This document shows, one piece after another, positions 14,597 through 23,710 of a DNA stretch of 24,786 nucleotides. The notes beneath the pieces are model-generated. The model ran no database searches. It had not been told where the DNA came from and worked only from the letters and a program-made list of their open reading frames with translations. This stretch comes from an uncultured Selenomonadales bacterium (GTDB lineage Bacteria; Bacillota; Negativicutes; Selenomonadales; Selenomonadaceae). The stretch covers positions 1 through 24,786 of the forward strand of contig CALGGV010000067.1 in assembly GCA_937915725.1 (NCBI GenBank), read 5' to 3'. The translations under genes and the position numbers were made by a program. Each line of letters begins with the position of its first letter. The first letter of the stretch is position 1.

Positions 14597-17536
14597 TTAA
14601 AGCACAATATTACTTGCAACTTCGGCATTGCGTTTCTCAAAGAAATTTATAAAATCGTCAACCGGCATTGGCTTAGCGTTTAAAAATCCCTGTCCGTAAC
14701 GGCAACCTAAACTTAGCAATAAATTTTCTTCCTCAACAGTTTCTATACCTTCGCAAATTACATTCATTCCCAAAGATTGTCCAAGTTCAATTACTTTGCC
14801 CAAAATCTTTTTCATTTTTTGGGAAGTGTCCGCGCCCGTCAAAACAGACCTGTCAATTTTCAAAACGTCCATTGGTAAACTACTTAACAAACTGAATGAC
14901 GAATAACCCGCGCCGAAATCGTCAACTGAAATTGTAAAGCCCATTGCCTTTAAGCCGTTGATGATTCTTTTGGCGTTTTGTCGCGCAGCTGTTTTATCAA
15001 AGTCTCCAAACATTGTTTCAGTTATTTCAAGTTCAATCGAATTTGGCGGCAAATTATATTTTTTGATAATTGCACTCATTTTATCAATGTATCCGTCTTC
15101 AGTCATATGCAAACGCGATTGATTAACTGAAATTGGTATAACTTCTTTTCCTGCGTCAAGGCGTTCCCTTTGAAGTTGGCAAGTTTTTTCCAAAATGTAA
15201 TAATCCACTTGAATAACAAATCCGTTTTGTTCAAAGAGCGGAATAAATTTGCCGGGCGGCATAAATCCCAATTCCGGACTAATCCAACGCACGAGAGCCT
15301 CTGCGCCGACAATTTTTTTAGTTTTAATATCGTATTTCGGCTGATACCACGCCTTAAATTCTTCATTTTTCAGCGCGTCAATCATTCGATTTTCAATATC
15401 ATGTTCGGTTGTCAAAATTTCTTCCAATTTTTCGTCAAAAATTTTTACGTCATTTGTTGAAATTTGTTGACAAGAAGTAACAGCGCGCCCTATCGCCTGT
15501 TGCACGTCAAGGCTTTCATCGTAGCCGCTTATTCCCGCCTTCATATGTACAACGATTTTTGCATTGGCGTCAGCCGTGTCCATATAGCTGTATTTTTTTA
15601 TAATTGTTGCCGCCCAATTTGAAATTGTTTCTACATTTTCAGCTTGACAAAAACAAATTAAGTGTCCGACGTCAATTCCCGCCGCCGTGAAAATTACATG
15701 CGATTCATTTTTTAAACCGTCCGCCAATGCGTGAAATTGTTTATCAATAATTTTATGACCGATGGTTTTTGTCATAACGGCGTTGCTTGCCATTGAAAAA
15801 ACTGCAAAGAAAGTTTTGGCGTAAGGATTATTTTCTTGCAAATATTTAAGTGCAACGGGAATTTTCATTTCAAGCCACGCAACATTTGGCAAATTATATC
15901 TTGAATCTGTGTACGCCATACGCCGTACCATTTCAAAATTTTTCTTATTCATTTTGCGCCGGTAGATATATGCTCCAAGTGCCAAAATTAAAAATCCGAA
16001 AAAGAAAATTACTTTGAAAGGATTATCATGAATAATTTTTTTCAGATTGAAAGGCGCGGAAATTTGGCGGTGTTTATTCAGCATATCACGAGCCCAGCTA
16101 ACATCGATATGATTTATTTCTTTGTTGAGAATGTGCCACAATCTTAAATCACCGTTGTTGCAAGTGCCCAAACTTATCAATTCGCTGTAAGCAGAAACTG
16201 CGCCAATTTCCAAATCGTAAGTTTCAGTTGCCTCAATCAGCGCGTGAACACAATCCCGCGCAACGTAGGTAACATCTGCGCGCCCGTCATTTACAGCTTT
16301 TAAAGTTTCTTCAATAGTTGGAAGGTACAAAATATTTTCTTTTGGGAAATTTTGCTCGATGAAATCTGCGGTGTACCACAAATTAGCGCAGGTTGCCACT
16401 TTTTGCAGCTTAGGTTCAGTATTGTAATTTGCGCGTGTTACCGGAACATAATCCCGCCTAAAATAATTTTGAGTAGGGCTGATATTGTATTTTTCCGCCC
16501 AACTGAAATCACAAACTGAATCAACAACAAAATCAATTTTGCTTTCCGCCATTAAATCCCGCGTTTCTTCAAAGGAATGCGTCTCAACAATTTCAATTTC
16601 AATTTTTAAATCCTCTGAAATTCTTTTGATAATATCCGGCAAAACTCCAACCAAATTTCCTGCGTCGTCAAAGTAAGCATAGGGATGCTGGTAAACAAAA
16701 ATTGCAGTGCGGAGTTTTTTCTTTTCCGCCAAAAAATCTTTTTCGTTACGACTTAAAAGCAACGGAAAACCTTCCTTGAGGTTGTATTTGCGTTTCAAAG
16801 TGTCTCGAATATCTGATTGATCCATTAAAAGTTGATCCATTGCCCAATTTAATCTGTCAAGTAAATCTGTTCTGTCTGCACGAACAGAAAGGCGGTAATT
16901 TTGCCTGTCAAAAACTGCATAGGTATTTTTAGACTTGTTGTAAAAAAGCATCGCGTCCACGTAGCCGTCAACATCGCCACGATCGTAAGCGTCAATAACG
17001 TCTTGATAAGTTTTGTAATTTGTAAAAGTGTATTGAAAACCTTCAGTGCGTGCAACTTCGTCAAGTCCGGGCGTATCGTAATTTGTGCGCACTCTTGCCA
17101 AATTTATTTGCGGCTTAATTTTATCTTCGGTAATAACCAATTCCATTGGAAAACGTCCGACAACGTGAGCTGTAGATTTTGCATTTATCAGCCATTTGTG
17201 GTCGCCGGGCAAATTTGGGATTATATCAATTTCGCCGTTGTTGAGTTTGTCTAAAAGATCTGTCCAGTCGTCAAAGACAATGTACTCAAATTCGCAAGGA
17301 ACGTAATTTTCCAGAAATTCCATATACTCGTAACCATAGCCGACAGTGTGTCCCGGGCGATCTTCGGACATAAAGCCGGTATTAACAACATAGCCAACTT
17401 TCAAAGTTTCATAATTTCTTGTTACTTCAGCAGAATTTTCAGATACGGGCGAACTTTCCACATTAAAAAGACCGGCAAAATTTATTGTTGAAGTAATTAT
17501 TGTTGCTACAATTAATTTTTTTAAATTCTTTTTCAT
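14597..17536 (-). CDS. Membrane cyclic-di-GMP phosphodiesterase with two periplasmic SBP domains
   Basis: A 979-residue sensor protein. Order: signal peptide (about 1-25); two periplasmic SBP_bac_3-type domains (about 43-255 and 272-495; the second opens with LRTAIFVYQHPYAYFDDAGN); one membrane segment (about 507-526); a degenerate GGDEF domain with no GGDEF motif (about 540-700, AAGIDVGHL in its place); and a complete EAL domain (about 718-965) with EAL at 746-748, SVNQS, LEITE, VDDFGAGYS, LKIDRS and CEGIET. All metal and catalytic positions of the EAL domain look intact, so it should hydrolyse cyclic-di-GMP in response to an amino-acid-like ligand. The start ATG has only a weak ribosome binding site. 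It is divergent from the TRAP-protein/cyclase pair, so synthesis and breakdown genes share one promoter region. Confidence 0.93.
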   Translation of the reverse strand: MKKNLKKLIVATIITSTINFAGLFNVESSPVSENSAEVTRNYETLKVGYVVNTGFMSEDRPGHTVGYGYEYMEFLENYVPCEFEYIVFDDWTDLLDKLNNGEIDIIPNLPGDHKWLINAKSTAHVVGRFPMELVITEDKIKPQINLARVRTNYDTPGLDEVARTEGFQYTFTNYKTYQDVIDAYDRGDVDGYVDAMLFYNKSKNTYAVFDRQNYRLSVRADRTDLLDRLNWAMDQLLMDQSDIRDTLKRKYNLKEGFPLLLSRNEKDFLAEKKKLRTAIFVYQHPYAYFDDAGNLVGVLPDIIKRISEDLKIEIEIVETHSFEETRDLMAESKIDFVVDSVCDFSWAEKYNISPTQNYFRRDYVPVTRANYNTEPKLQKVATCANLWYTADFIEQNFPKENILYLPTIEETLKAVNDGRADVTYVARDCVHALIEATETYDLEIGAVSAYSELISLGTCNNGDLRLWHILNKEINHIDVSWARDMLNKHRQISAPFNLKKIIHDNPFKVIFFFGFLILALGAYIYRRKMNKKNFEMVRRMAYTDSRYNLPNVAWLEMKIPVALKYLQENNPYAKTFFAVFSMASNAVMTKTIGHKIIDKQFHALADGLKNESHVIFTAAGIDVGHLICFCQAENVETISNWAATIIKKYSYMDTADANAKIVVHMKAGISGYDESLDVQQAIGRAVTSCQQISTNDVKIFDEKLEEILTTEHDIENRMIDALKNEEFKAWYQPKYDIKTKKIVGAEALVRWISPELGFMPPGKFIPLFEQNGFVIQVDYYILEKTCQLQRERLDAGKEVIPISVNQSRLHMTEDGYIDKMSAIIKKYNLPPNSIELEITETMFGDFDKTAARQNAKRIINGLKAMGFTISVDDFGAGYSSFSLLSSLPMDVLKIDRSVLTGADTSQKMKKILGKVIELGQSLGMNVICEGIETVEEENLLLSLGCRYGQGFLNAKPMPVDDFINFFEKRNAEVASNIVL

Positions 17537-17628
17537 AAAATTGACGCGGTGTTATAGTTATCCTCGCGCTATCCAACTATTTCTCCGCGCTCCTTCTTCC
17601 CTTCTGCAAATTTTTTCAACTGATTATT

Positions 17629-17657
17629 ATTTTAGCATATAGATAAAAACCGTGCAA
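17629..17657 (-). promoter_or_regulatory. Predicted extended -10 promoter for the SBP-EAL gene
   Basis: On the minus strand TAAAAT (17634-17629) is preceded by TGC, giving an extended -10, with TTGCAC (17657-17652) at 17 bases as a weak -35. The resulting leader of about 85 bases contains a 6-base inverted pair ATAGTT/AACTAT (17580-17575 with 17559-17554) of unknown role. On the plus strand a perfect TTGACA lies at 17675-17680 without a good -10. Confidence 0.55.
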
Positions 17658-17817
17658 AATTTTTCCGGCGATTCTTGACAAATTATCAGCATTTTTATTA
17701 GCAGGATTTTTTATTTCCTTATAGAAAGTTTTTTTATTATCTTTAGTATTTTTAGTAGGTCTATTCTTTCGCGCAGGTCTTGAAAAAATTTTTTAAGCAG
17801 AAACGGAGGAAATCTCC

Positions 17818-18876
17818 ATGATACGGCGTTGTTTTGCGTCAATTTTTTTCTTACTGATAATTATTCCAATTTTGAGTGGTTGCGGCGCACAACGGAAAGA
17901 AACTCAAAAAAAAGCTGAAGAATATGAAAAAGTACGTTTAGTAATGATTGCCAATGGTACAGAACAAGGAATTGAAAGTTTGACGGCAAAGAAATTTATT
18001 GAACTTGTTTCAGTTGCATCCGGCGGCAATGTTTCAATAGAATTTTATCCAAACGACGAATTAAACGGCGGCAATACAAATGAGGCTGTGCGCTCCTTGA
18101 CTGAAGGCTCGGTAGATTTGGGCGCGTATGTTGCCGGTACTATGTCAATGCTTGATCCGCGCTTGGAAGTTTCAACTATCCCTTGGTCTTTTTCAAGTTA
18201 CAAAGAGGCACGGAAAATTATTGACAGCACAGGCGGCGATTATTACGCCAAAATTCTTTCTGAATATGGGCTGGTATATTTGGGCTCTACACATAACGCA
18301 ATGCGTCAACTGACAAACAATCGAAATCCAATTCACAAGCCGGAAGATTTACAAGGGTTGCGAATTCGTGTATTGGGCGGCGAAGTTTACCGGCTTTTAT
18401 TTTCAACACTCGGCGCAACGCCAGTACCTTTAAGTTGGAGTGAATTAAATATTGCAATTCGTCAAGGTTACATTGAAGGGCAAGAAAACGGCTTTTTTCT
18501 TATGCGTTCCGGCAAATTAAACGAAATTCAAAAATATATGACTGTTTGGAATTATCTTTATGAAAATTATCTTTTTGTTGCAAACAGAAAAACTTTTGAG
18601 CAATTACCGCCGAAAACTCAAAAATTACTCCGTGATAAAATGCATGCGGCTTGCGAATGGAGCCGTGATTATCTGGAAAATACAGAAAGAAAAATCCGCG
18701 CCCAATTTGAGGCTGACGGCTTAGAAGTCATAGATTTAACGCCGGAAGAATTGGAAGTCTTCAAAGAAAAAGTAAAGCCCCTGCGCGAACAGTTAAAGGC
18801 AAAGTACGGCGAAGAGGCGTGCAAGGCTTTTTTAATTGATATGGAAAAAAATTTTGAAAAGGATGATGACAAGTGA
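17818..18876 (+). CDS. TRAP-type (DctP family) substrate-binding lipoprotein
   Basis: A 352-residue envelope lipoprotein of the DctP/TRAP solute-receptor family, which binds organic acids. The lipobox is LSGC with lipidated Cys22. Family features include FIELVSVASGGNVSIEFYPN near the start, LTEGSVDLGAY, the central LQGLRIRVLGGEVYR (whose Arg normally binds the ligand carboxylate), and SWSELNIAIRQGYIEGQENGF. ATG 17818 follows GGAGG by 8 bases. No TRAP permease genes (DctQ/DctM) are nearby; instead its last bases overlap by 4 the start of a membrane diguanylate cyclase. That arrangement suggests it serves as a periplasmic sensor partner of the cyclase rather than, or as well as, a transporter component. 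Ligand unknown. Confidence 0.92.
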   Translation: MIRRCFASIFFLLIIIPILSGCGAQRKETQKKAEEYEKVRLVMIANGTEQGIESLTAKKFIELVSVASGGNVSIEFYPNDELNGGNTNEAVRSLTEGSVDLGAYVAGTMSMLDPRLEVSTIPWSFSSYKEARKIIDSTGGDYYAKILSEYGLVYLGSTHNAMRQLTNNRNPIHKPEDLQGLRIRVLGGEVYRLLFSTLGATPVPLSWSELNIAIRQGYIEGQENGFFLMRSGKLNEIQKYMTVWNYLYENYLFVANRKTFEQLPPKTQKLLRDKMHAACEWSRDYLENTERKIRAQFEADGLEVIDLTPEELEVFKEKVKPLREQLKAKYGEEACKAFLIDMEKNFEKDDDK

Positions 18877-21275
18877 AAAAGAAAATTTACCATTTTTGCC
18901 TGTCAGCATTCTTGTACTTTATTGTTGCAAAATATGCGGGCTTGATTTTGATAATGCCGGAAAAAATTTTTGGAGTTGCAACATTTTTGCCGCCAATGTT
19001 AGGTTTAATTTGGGGACCGTGGGCGGCAGCGGGCGTTTATATTGGCGGAATTTTTTCAACGCCTGAATTGGAAAATTTTATTTCCGGCGGAATGAGCGGC
19101 GGCGATTATTTATACATTTGGTTTAAAGGTTTTTGGGTATTTTTAGCGGGCTCTTTACCATATTTCCTTTGGCACAAAATTTTAATTGACACAGACGAAA
19201 ACGCTCCGGCACTTCGAGTTCATACGCTTAAAAAATTTATCGCAGTCTTTTTCATAACTTTTGCGGTAACTTCAATCTTTCGAGGCTTGACGGCAAGCGC
19301 GGCTGAATTTGAAATGGTAACCGATTGGTTTTTTGCGGCAAGAAAAGCTACACTGCCAATTTTTATTTTTGCGTGTTTTGTCAACGATTTTTTCATAGCA
19401 GTTTTTTTAGATTTGGCGTGGTTTTTCTTATTGGCAAGCAACGGTTACACTTTGTACAATCCTGCAGGAATTTCTAAAACACCGCCAATAAATCCGGACG
19501 ACAAAATTAATATTGAAACAAAAAAAGCGTGGGTAATTGCATTTTGGTTTTATTCACTTTTTCCATTGGGCGTTTTTTATTTGGACAAGTTTCAAATTTA
19601 TGGAATGGATTTTGTCAGCATTTGGCTTTTTTTCGTGGCAAAATGCCTTTCAATGATTGATATTTATCTTTTGTTAATGCTGTATTTAATGTTGCGTCAT
19701 CGCCGCTCCATAATGATGGAAGTTGTATTTTTGGTATCGCAGACTGTATTTTTGTCGGCAACAGTTTTAGGCTGGGGAAGTTCGGTAGCAATGGGCGAAA
19801 TGGTAACTTCGCACGCTAATGATTCACTGCATGCAATGAGTGCTATTTGCCGTGAAAGATTGTATCGAACTTTCTTTTTAGTTAGGCAAGCTGTAAACGG
19901 TATGAAATTGCAAGCCTTAAATTCTTTGGAAAGTTACGAACGTTTGGCTGATGATTCAGAGTACAGAAAAAATTATCTTACAGAAATGAAACAAAATTTT
20001 AATGCGATTGGTCTGGGAATTGACGGCAATATTTCGTATTACCTGCGCTTAATTCCGGAAATTGAAGGAACAAGCGGCGGTTTTTCAATGCAAAGGGAAG
20101 AGGCGCGTTGGGAAGGGCAACTTTCAAATTTTGTGGAACGTCCGCCTATTGACCTTGCGCCTTTTGATCCCGATGATGTTGCAAATGTAGGCTGGTATTA
20201 CCTTCCAATGAAGTCAAAAACTGCAACTTGGATTGAACCATACGTTGACGCCGTTACAAATTTTTATGTCATTTCGTACGTTGCGCCGCTTTTTCTTGAG
20301 GGAAAATTTATTGGCGTTGTCGGTATGGATATTGATTTTAATTTCATTATTCAAGAATTGCGCCGAATGTCAATTTACGATTACGGCTACGCTTATATTA
20401 TGAATCGAAACAATTTGGTACTTTATCATCAAGACTTGCCACAAGGCGCGGTATTTCAACCTAATCCCGATTTTCAAGAAATTGAATTGTATTTAACAAA
20501 CGGTATGTGGCTCGGAATTGCAATTCCTTTAAGCCGCGTTCATGAAGAGCGAAACAAAATTATGATGCATTTAATTGCCGCAATAGTTTTAGTTGCAATA
20601 CTGGTTTCGCTTGTCAGTATTTTGTTTGCCTCCAAAGCAATTAAACCTTTGGCAGGAATGACAGAGGCGGCGCGGCGAATTGCCTCCGGCGATTTAAACG
20701 TTAAAATTTCTTATGAATCCGGCAACGAGTTAGGAATTTTGGTGCGCAGTATTCGTGAAATGGCGGCTAAGTTAGAAATTTATGTTTATCGTGATAAATT
20801 AACCGGGCTTTTAAACGCGGCGGCTTATATCAGCAAAAGAGCTGAATTGGACGAGCACAGCAAATTAAATTCTGCGCTAAATTATGGCGTTGTTATTTTC
20901 GACGCTAACTTTTTGAAAAAGGTTAATGACAATTACGGACACGAGGCAGGCAATGAAATGTTACGGCACGCGGCTAAAGTTATAAGTAAAGTTTTTGCTA
21001 ACAGTTCAGTTTATAGAATTGGCGGCGATGAATTTGCGGCGATTTTGGAAAATCAAGACTACGACAGGCGGGAAGAACTTTTGAAACTTTTTGATGAGGC
21101 AGTTGACGCTGAAACTTTTGAGGCAGCGGGAGATACTTTGAACGTTTCGGTTGCACGCGGGCTCGGAATTTATGAACACGGTATGGATTTTGAATCAGTT
21201 TCCAAAAAAGCTGATGTTGCAATGTACAATCACAAAGCCGCCATTAAGGCAAAATATGGAGAAGAAGTCAGATAA
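18873..21275 (+). CDS. Membrane diguanylate cyclase (MASE1-like, dCache, HAMP, GGDEF)
   Basis: An 800-residue inner-membrane enzyme predicted to make cyclic-di-GMP. Order: a multi-span N-terminal region resembling MASE1 (about 1-300, eight or so helices); a periplasmic dCache-like sensor (about 312-550); a membrane helix (about 562-587); a HAMP linker (about 588-640, ending SIREMAAKLE); and a GGDEF domain with DKLTGLLN at 641-648, NDNYGHEAG and an intact GGDEF at 717-721. The inhibitory RxxD site that usually precedes GGDEF is absent, so product inhibition may be weak. The start is GTG at 18873, overlapping the stop of the upstream binding-protein gene by 4 bases, with AAGGA 9 bases ahead. 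This ties its expression to the DctP-type lipoprotein. A terminator follows. Confidence 0.92.
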   Translation: MKKKIYHFCLSAFLYFIVAKYAGLILIMPEKIFGVATFLPPMLGLIWGPWAAAGVYIGGIFSTPELENFISGGMSGGDYLYIWFKGFWVFLAGSLPYFLWHKILIDTDENAPALRVHTLKKFIAVFFITFAVTSIFRGLTASAAEFEMVTDWFFAARKATLPIFIFACFVNDFFIAVFLDLAWFFLLASNGYTLYNPAGISKTPPINPDDKINIETKKAWVIAFWFYSLFPLGVFYLDKFQIYGMDFVSIWLFFVAKCLSMIDIYLLLMLYLMLRHRRSIMMEVVFLVSQTVFLSATVLGWGSSVAMGEMVTSHANDSLHAMSAICRERLYRTFFLVRQAVNGMKLQALNSLESYERLADDSEYRKNYLTEMKQNFNAIGLGIDGNISYYLRLIPEIEGTSGGFSMQREEARWEGQLSNFVERPPIDLAPFDPDDVANVGWYYLPMKSKTATWIEPYVDAVTNFYVISYVAPLFLEGKFIGVVGMDIDFNFIIQELRRMSIYDYGYAYIMNRNNLVLYHQDLPQGAVFQPNPDFQEIELYLTNGMWLGIAIPLSRVHEERNKIMMHLIAAIVLVAILVSLVSILFASKAIKPLAGMTEAARRIASGDLNVKISYESGNELGILVRSIREMAAKLEIYVYRDKLTGLLNAAAYISKRAELDEHSKLNSALNYGVVIFDANFLKKVNDNYGHEAGNEMLRHAAKVISKVFANSSVYRIGGDEFAAILENQDYDRREELLKLFDEAVDAETFEAAGDTLNVSVARGLGIYEHGMDFESVSKKADVAMYNHKAAIKAKYGEEVR

Positions 21276-21300
21276 TTTTTTTCTAACTGCGCAAATAAAA

Positions 21301-21337
21301 AAACCTGCTGTAAAAATTTTCTTTCAGCGGGTTTTTT
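21301..21337 (+). terminator. Rho-independent terminator after the diguanylate cyclase gene
   Basis: An 8-pair stem ACCTGCTG/CAGCGGGT (21303-21310 with 21325-21332, one G-T pair) encloses a 14-base loop, is preceded by an A-run and followed by TTTTTT. It begins 26 bases after the stop codon. The DNA between it and the element at 21464 holds nothing I can name. Confidence 0.85.
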
Positions 21338-21463
21338 AAGTTTCAGTTTTAATAAAATCCCCAAAATGGGCTCTAAAATCGACGCGAAGGCACCTTCAAA
21401 AAATTTTATGATACTTCATACCAAAATAAAAAGTTAGACGCCTTAATTTTGATTTTTTTAATT

Positions 21464-21578
21464 TAGGGTTTGTTTACAAAGTTTAAATAATTAACAAGTC
21501 GGCTTTTCTTTTTTTCAAAAACGGAGTGCGGCGGGCGTCCTGTGCGCCTTTTAATCTCCCATTTGTAAACATACCCTA
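21464..21578. mobile_element. MITE-like element with GGGTWTGTTTACAAA inverted ends and TA flanks
   Basis: The left end TAGGGTTTGTTTACAAA (21464-21480) and the inverted right end (21562-21578) differ at one of 17 positions and are bounded by TA on both sides. The 81-base interior has no gene. The TGTTTACAAA core is the same as in the element at 6171-6298, so both probably derive from one transposon family (IS5/IS427-like by the TA flanks; inference). It occupies the spacer between two convergent transcription units. Confidence 0.7.
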
Positions 21579-21599
21579 GCGAAATTGACTAAAAATTTT

Positions 21600-22652
21600 T
21601 TAATCAACAGAAATTAATTCGTATTGAGAATTTCCTAAGCCGATATTTCTCATTGCGGTAAGTTGATGCAAGCCGTGCCTACTTTCGATACGCTCGCGCA
21701 GGTCTTTACTGTCATTCGCACTGTAAACAAAATCGCAACACGCTTGATCAATCGCCAAAATATCTGTTGAGGCGCAAATTCCAATATCTTTCATTGTAGG
21801 TTCAGCCGCTCCCACGCCCGCGCAGTCACAATCTACACTCATTCGGCGCATTACATTTATAAATACAATGTGCTTGCCGAAATGATCACAGGTTGCCTTG
21901 CCGCTGTCCGCCATAAGCTCCATAAATTCATCTTGCACCGGCATATTGTGCGCCCAATCTTCGCCTTGTGGAGGCATATTTGTACCTTTAGTATAACCAT
22001 GAACTTGACGCTTGCCCATTTGTCCGCTTGCCATACCAATAGCAATATTTTTCAAACTGCCGCCGAATCCGCCCATTGAGTGTCCTTTAAAGTGCGTTAA
22101 AACAATTACAGAATCATAAGTCGGTAAAGTTTTTCCGAGAATTATACTTTGTAAATGTTTGCCGCCTTTAATTGGAAATTCAACGCCGCCTTCTCTATCC
22201 ATAATATCAACATCGCAAAAATTCCAGCCGTTTACTCTCAAAGTTTCCAAGTGTCCTTCTGTGGTGTATCTGTCGCCAAGATACATTGTATTTGTTTCAA
22301 TAATGTTTGAATTGGGAACTTGTGCTTGAAATTTTCTTACCCATTCACGCGGTAAAATATTTGGTCCGTTTTTTTCGCCGGTATGAAGTTTAATTCCAAC
22401 TTTGCCAAAAATTTCGCCGTTAACCAAATTGTACATTTTAATTAAGCTGTCAGCATCAAGTTTTTTTGTAAAATAAACTTTTGCCGCCGAGCCGCTGTAT
22501 TTTGTGCCGGTAACATTTCTGCAACCAACAACCGGAGCTTGAGAAATTCTGATATTAGATGCTGCCTCTGCTTTTTGTTCAAATGTGCCAAGTGCCGCCG
22601 TTGCCGCTGCAACTCCCGCCATTTTGAATAAATCCCTGCGCGAAACTTCCAT
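21600..22652 (-). CDS. Tat-exported DUF362 family protein
   Basis: A 350-residue protein beginning MEVSRRDLFKMAG, a twin-arginine signal followed by an Ala-rich hydrophobic stretch ending AEA, so it should be exported folded, perhaps with a cofactor. The body matches the DUF362 family as I recall it: GIKLHTGEKN, the ILTHFKGH-like segment VLTHFKGHSMGGFGGSLKN, and a Cys-rich stretch (DCDCAG, then ICAS and QACCDF) toward the end. DUF362 proteins are often linked to iron-sulfur chemistry, but the reaction is unknown and I assign none. ATG 22652 is chosen because GGAGG lies 8 bases upstream; an in-frame TTG at 22667 would overlap that site. It has its own promoter in the 100-base spacer upstream. 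Confidence 0.88.
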   Translation of the reverse strand: MEVSRRDLFKMAGVAAATAALGTFEQKAEAASNIRISQAPVVGCRNVTGTKYSGSAAKVYFTKKLDADSLIKMYNLVNGEIFGKVGIKLHTGEKNGPNILPREWVRKFQAQVPNSNIIETNTMYLGDRYTTEGHLETLRVNGWNFCDVDIMDREGGVEFPIKGGKHLQSIILGKTLPTYDSVIVLTHFKGHSMGGFGGSLKNIAIGMASGQMGKRQVHGYTKGTNMPPQGEDWAHNMPVQDEFMELMADSGKATCDHFGKHIVFINVMRRMSVDCDCAGVGAAEPTMKDIGICASTDILAIDQACCDFVYSANDSKDLRERIESRHGLHQLTAMRNIGLGNSQYELISVD

Positions 22653-22697
22653 TGTTAAAGCCTCCAATTTTTTTAGATTTAAACTAATTTTAATATA

Positions 22698-22726
22698 ATT
22701 AAAAAAAATTTTCTATAACCTGTCAA
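22698..22726 (-). promoter_or_regulatory. Predicted promoter of the DUF362 gene
   Basis: On the minus strand a perfect TTGACA (22726-22721) and TTTAAT (22703-22698, 5/6 to TATAAT) are separated by exactly 17 bases. Transcription would start near 22691, about 40 bases before the ATG. Confidence 0.75.
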
Positions 22727-22756
22727 CAATTTTTGGCAAAATTTATCGCTTTAATT

Positions 22757-23710
22757 TTATTGCCGTTCCCAAAAATTTACAGCGCGATTAAGCCAACCTT
22801 CAGCAACAGTTCCTTCGCCAAGTCCGAAACCGTGCGGCAAGCCTTGAAAAATTTCTATTTCAGCGTTTGTACCGTTTGCACGAATTTTTTCAATTCGCCG
22901 TTGCATAGTGCGCCAATTTGCAATTCCATCATTCGTACCGACGCAATTATAAGTTGGCGGCTCATTTCCAAAAACTTCAGAAAGTCCCGTATACTGCATA
23001 ATCACAGCGGCAGGACGCGGGAATTTTTTTTCGCCGAAATTTTCAGTTCCTAAACTGCCGAGCCACGCCGCCATTCTTGCGCCTGCACTGCCGCCCCATA
23101 ACGAATAATTTTTTGTGTCAACTTGTAATTCTTCCGCGTGTTCATGAATAAAAGCTATTGCCCGCGCCAAATCTTCACAAGCAGTTTGAGCATTTGGACG
23201 ATAAATTAAAGCAAAGGCGTTATAACCGCGTTTTGAAAGTTCCAGCGCGTGCGGAAAACTGTCATGCATTGCGCCGACGTAGTAAAAGCCGCCGCCCGCG
23301 TTGCAAATTGCAAATTTTTCATTCGGCTTGCCTTTGAAGAAAAACAATCCGGTATTTCTTTTGCGCGGGTCTAAATTTTTTTCGGCGTCAGTGTAAATAT
23401 CGTAGAAAATTTTTTCGCCCGCGTCAGCTTTTTCCTTGAAATAATTTACAATTTCGACAGTCTTTTTGGGATTAACATTGTTGTACCAAAGTAAAACGTT
23501 GTCCAAATTTTTCAAAGGCGCGTTTGTGTCAATATCGATATTCGCAGGAAAAATCAGCCGCCCGTAATTTCCAAAATTTTTATAATTTATCACGTCAGCA
23601 ACTTTTGTATCCTGCGTAAAATTTTTCATATTTTCGACGCTCCCCAACTCTACATTTTGACAGCCGCCAAAAATTATTGCCGCCAATATTAAAACTAAAA
23701 TTTTCATCAT
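22757..23710 (-). CDS. Alpha/beta-hydrolase lipoprotein (esterase-like)
   Basis: A 317-residue predicted lipoprotein: the signal ends FGGC with lipidated Cys17. The alpha/beta-hydrolase fold is shown by NAGGGFYYVG (137-146, the oxyanion-hole loop that reads HGGG in relatives), the nucleophile elbow GGSAG with Ser208, a likely acid at Asp261 (TNDG) and His293 in LPHGFGLG. The arrangement resembles BD-FAE-type or acetyl-ester esterases that act on acylated carbohydrates, but the substrate is not known. The start ATG overlaps the stop of the decayed carboxylesterase reading frame (ATGA), so the two once formed a coupled esterase operon. No separate promoter is obvious; if the upstream gene is dead, this one still depends on its transcript. 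Confidence 0.88.
   Translation of the reverse strand: MMKILVLILAAIIFGGCQNVELGSVENMKNFTQDTKVADVINYKNFGNYGRLIFPANIDIDTNAPLKNLDNVLLWYNNVNPKKTVEIVNYFKEKADAGEKIFYDIYTDAEKNLDPRKRNTGLFFFKGKPNEKFAICNAGGGFYYVGAMHDSFPHALELSKRGYNAFALIYRPNAQTACEDLARAIAFIHEHAEELQVDTKNYSLWGGSAGARMAAWLGSLGTENFGEKKFPRPAAVIMQYTGLSEVFGNEPPTYNCVGTNDGIANWRTMQRRIEKIRANGTNAEIEIFQGLPHGFGLGEGTVAEGWLNRAVNFWERQ

Noticed and set aside
17537..17817. Possible cyclic-di-GMP riboswitch in the divergent spacer
   Set aside because: I looked for GEMM-type conserved cores and found none; only a 6-base inverted pair is present.
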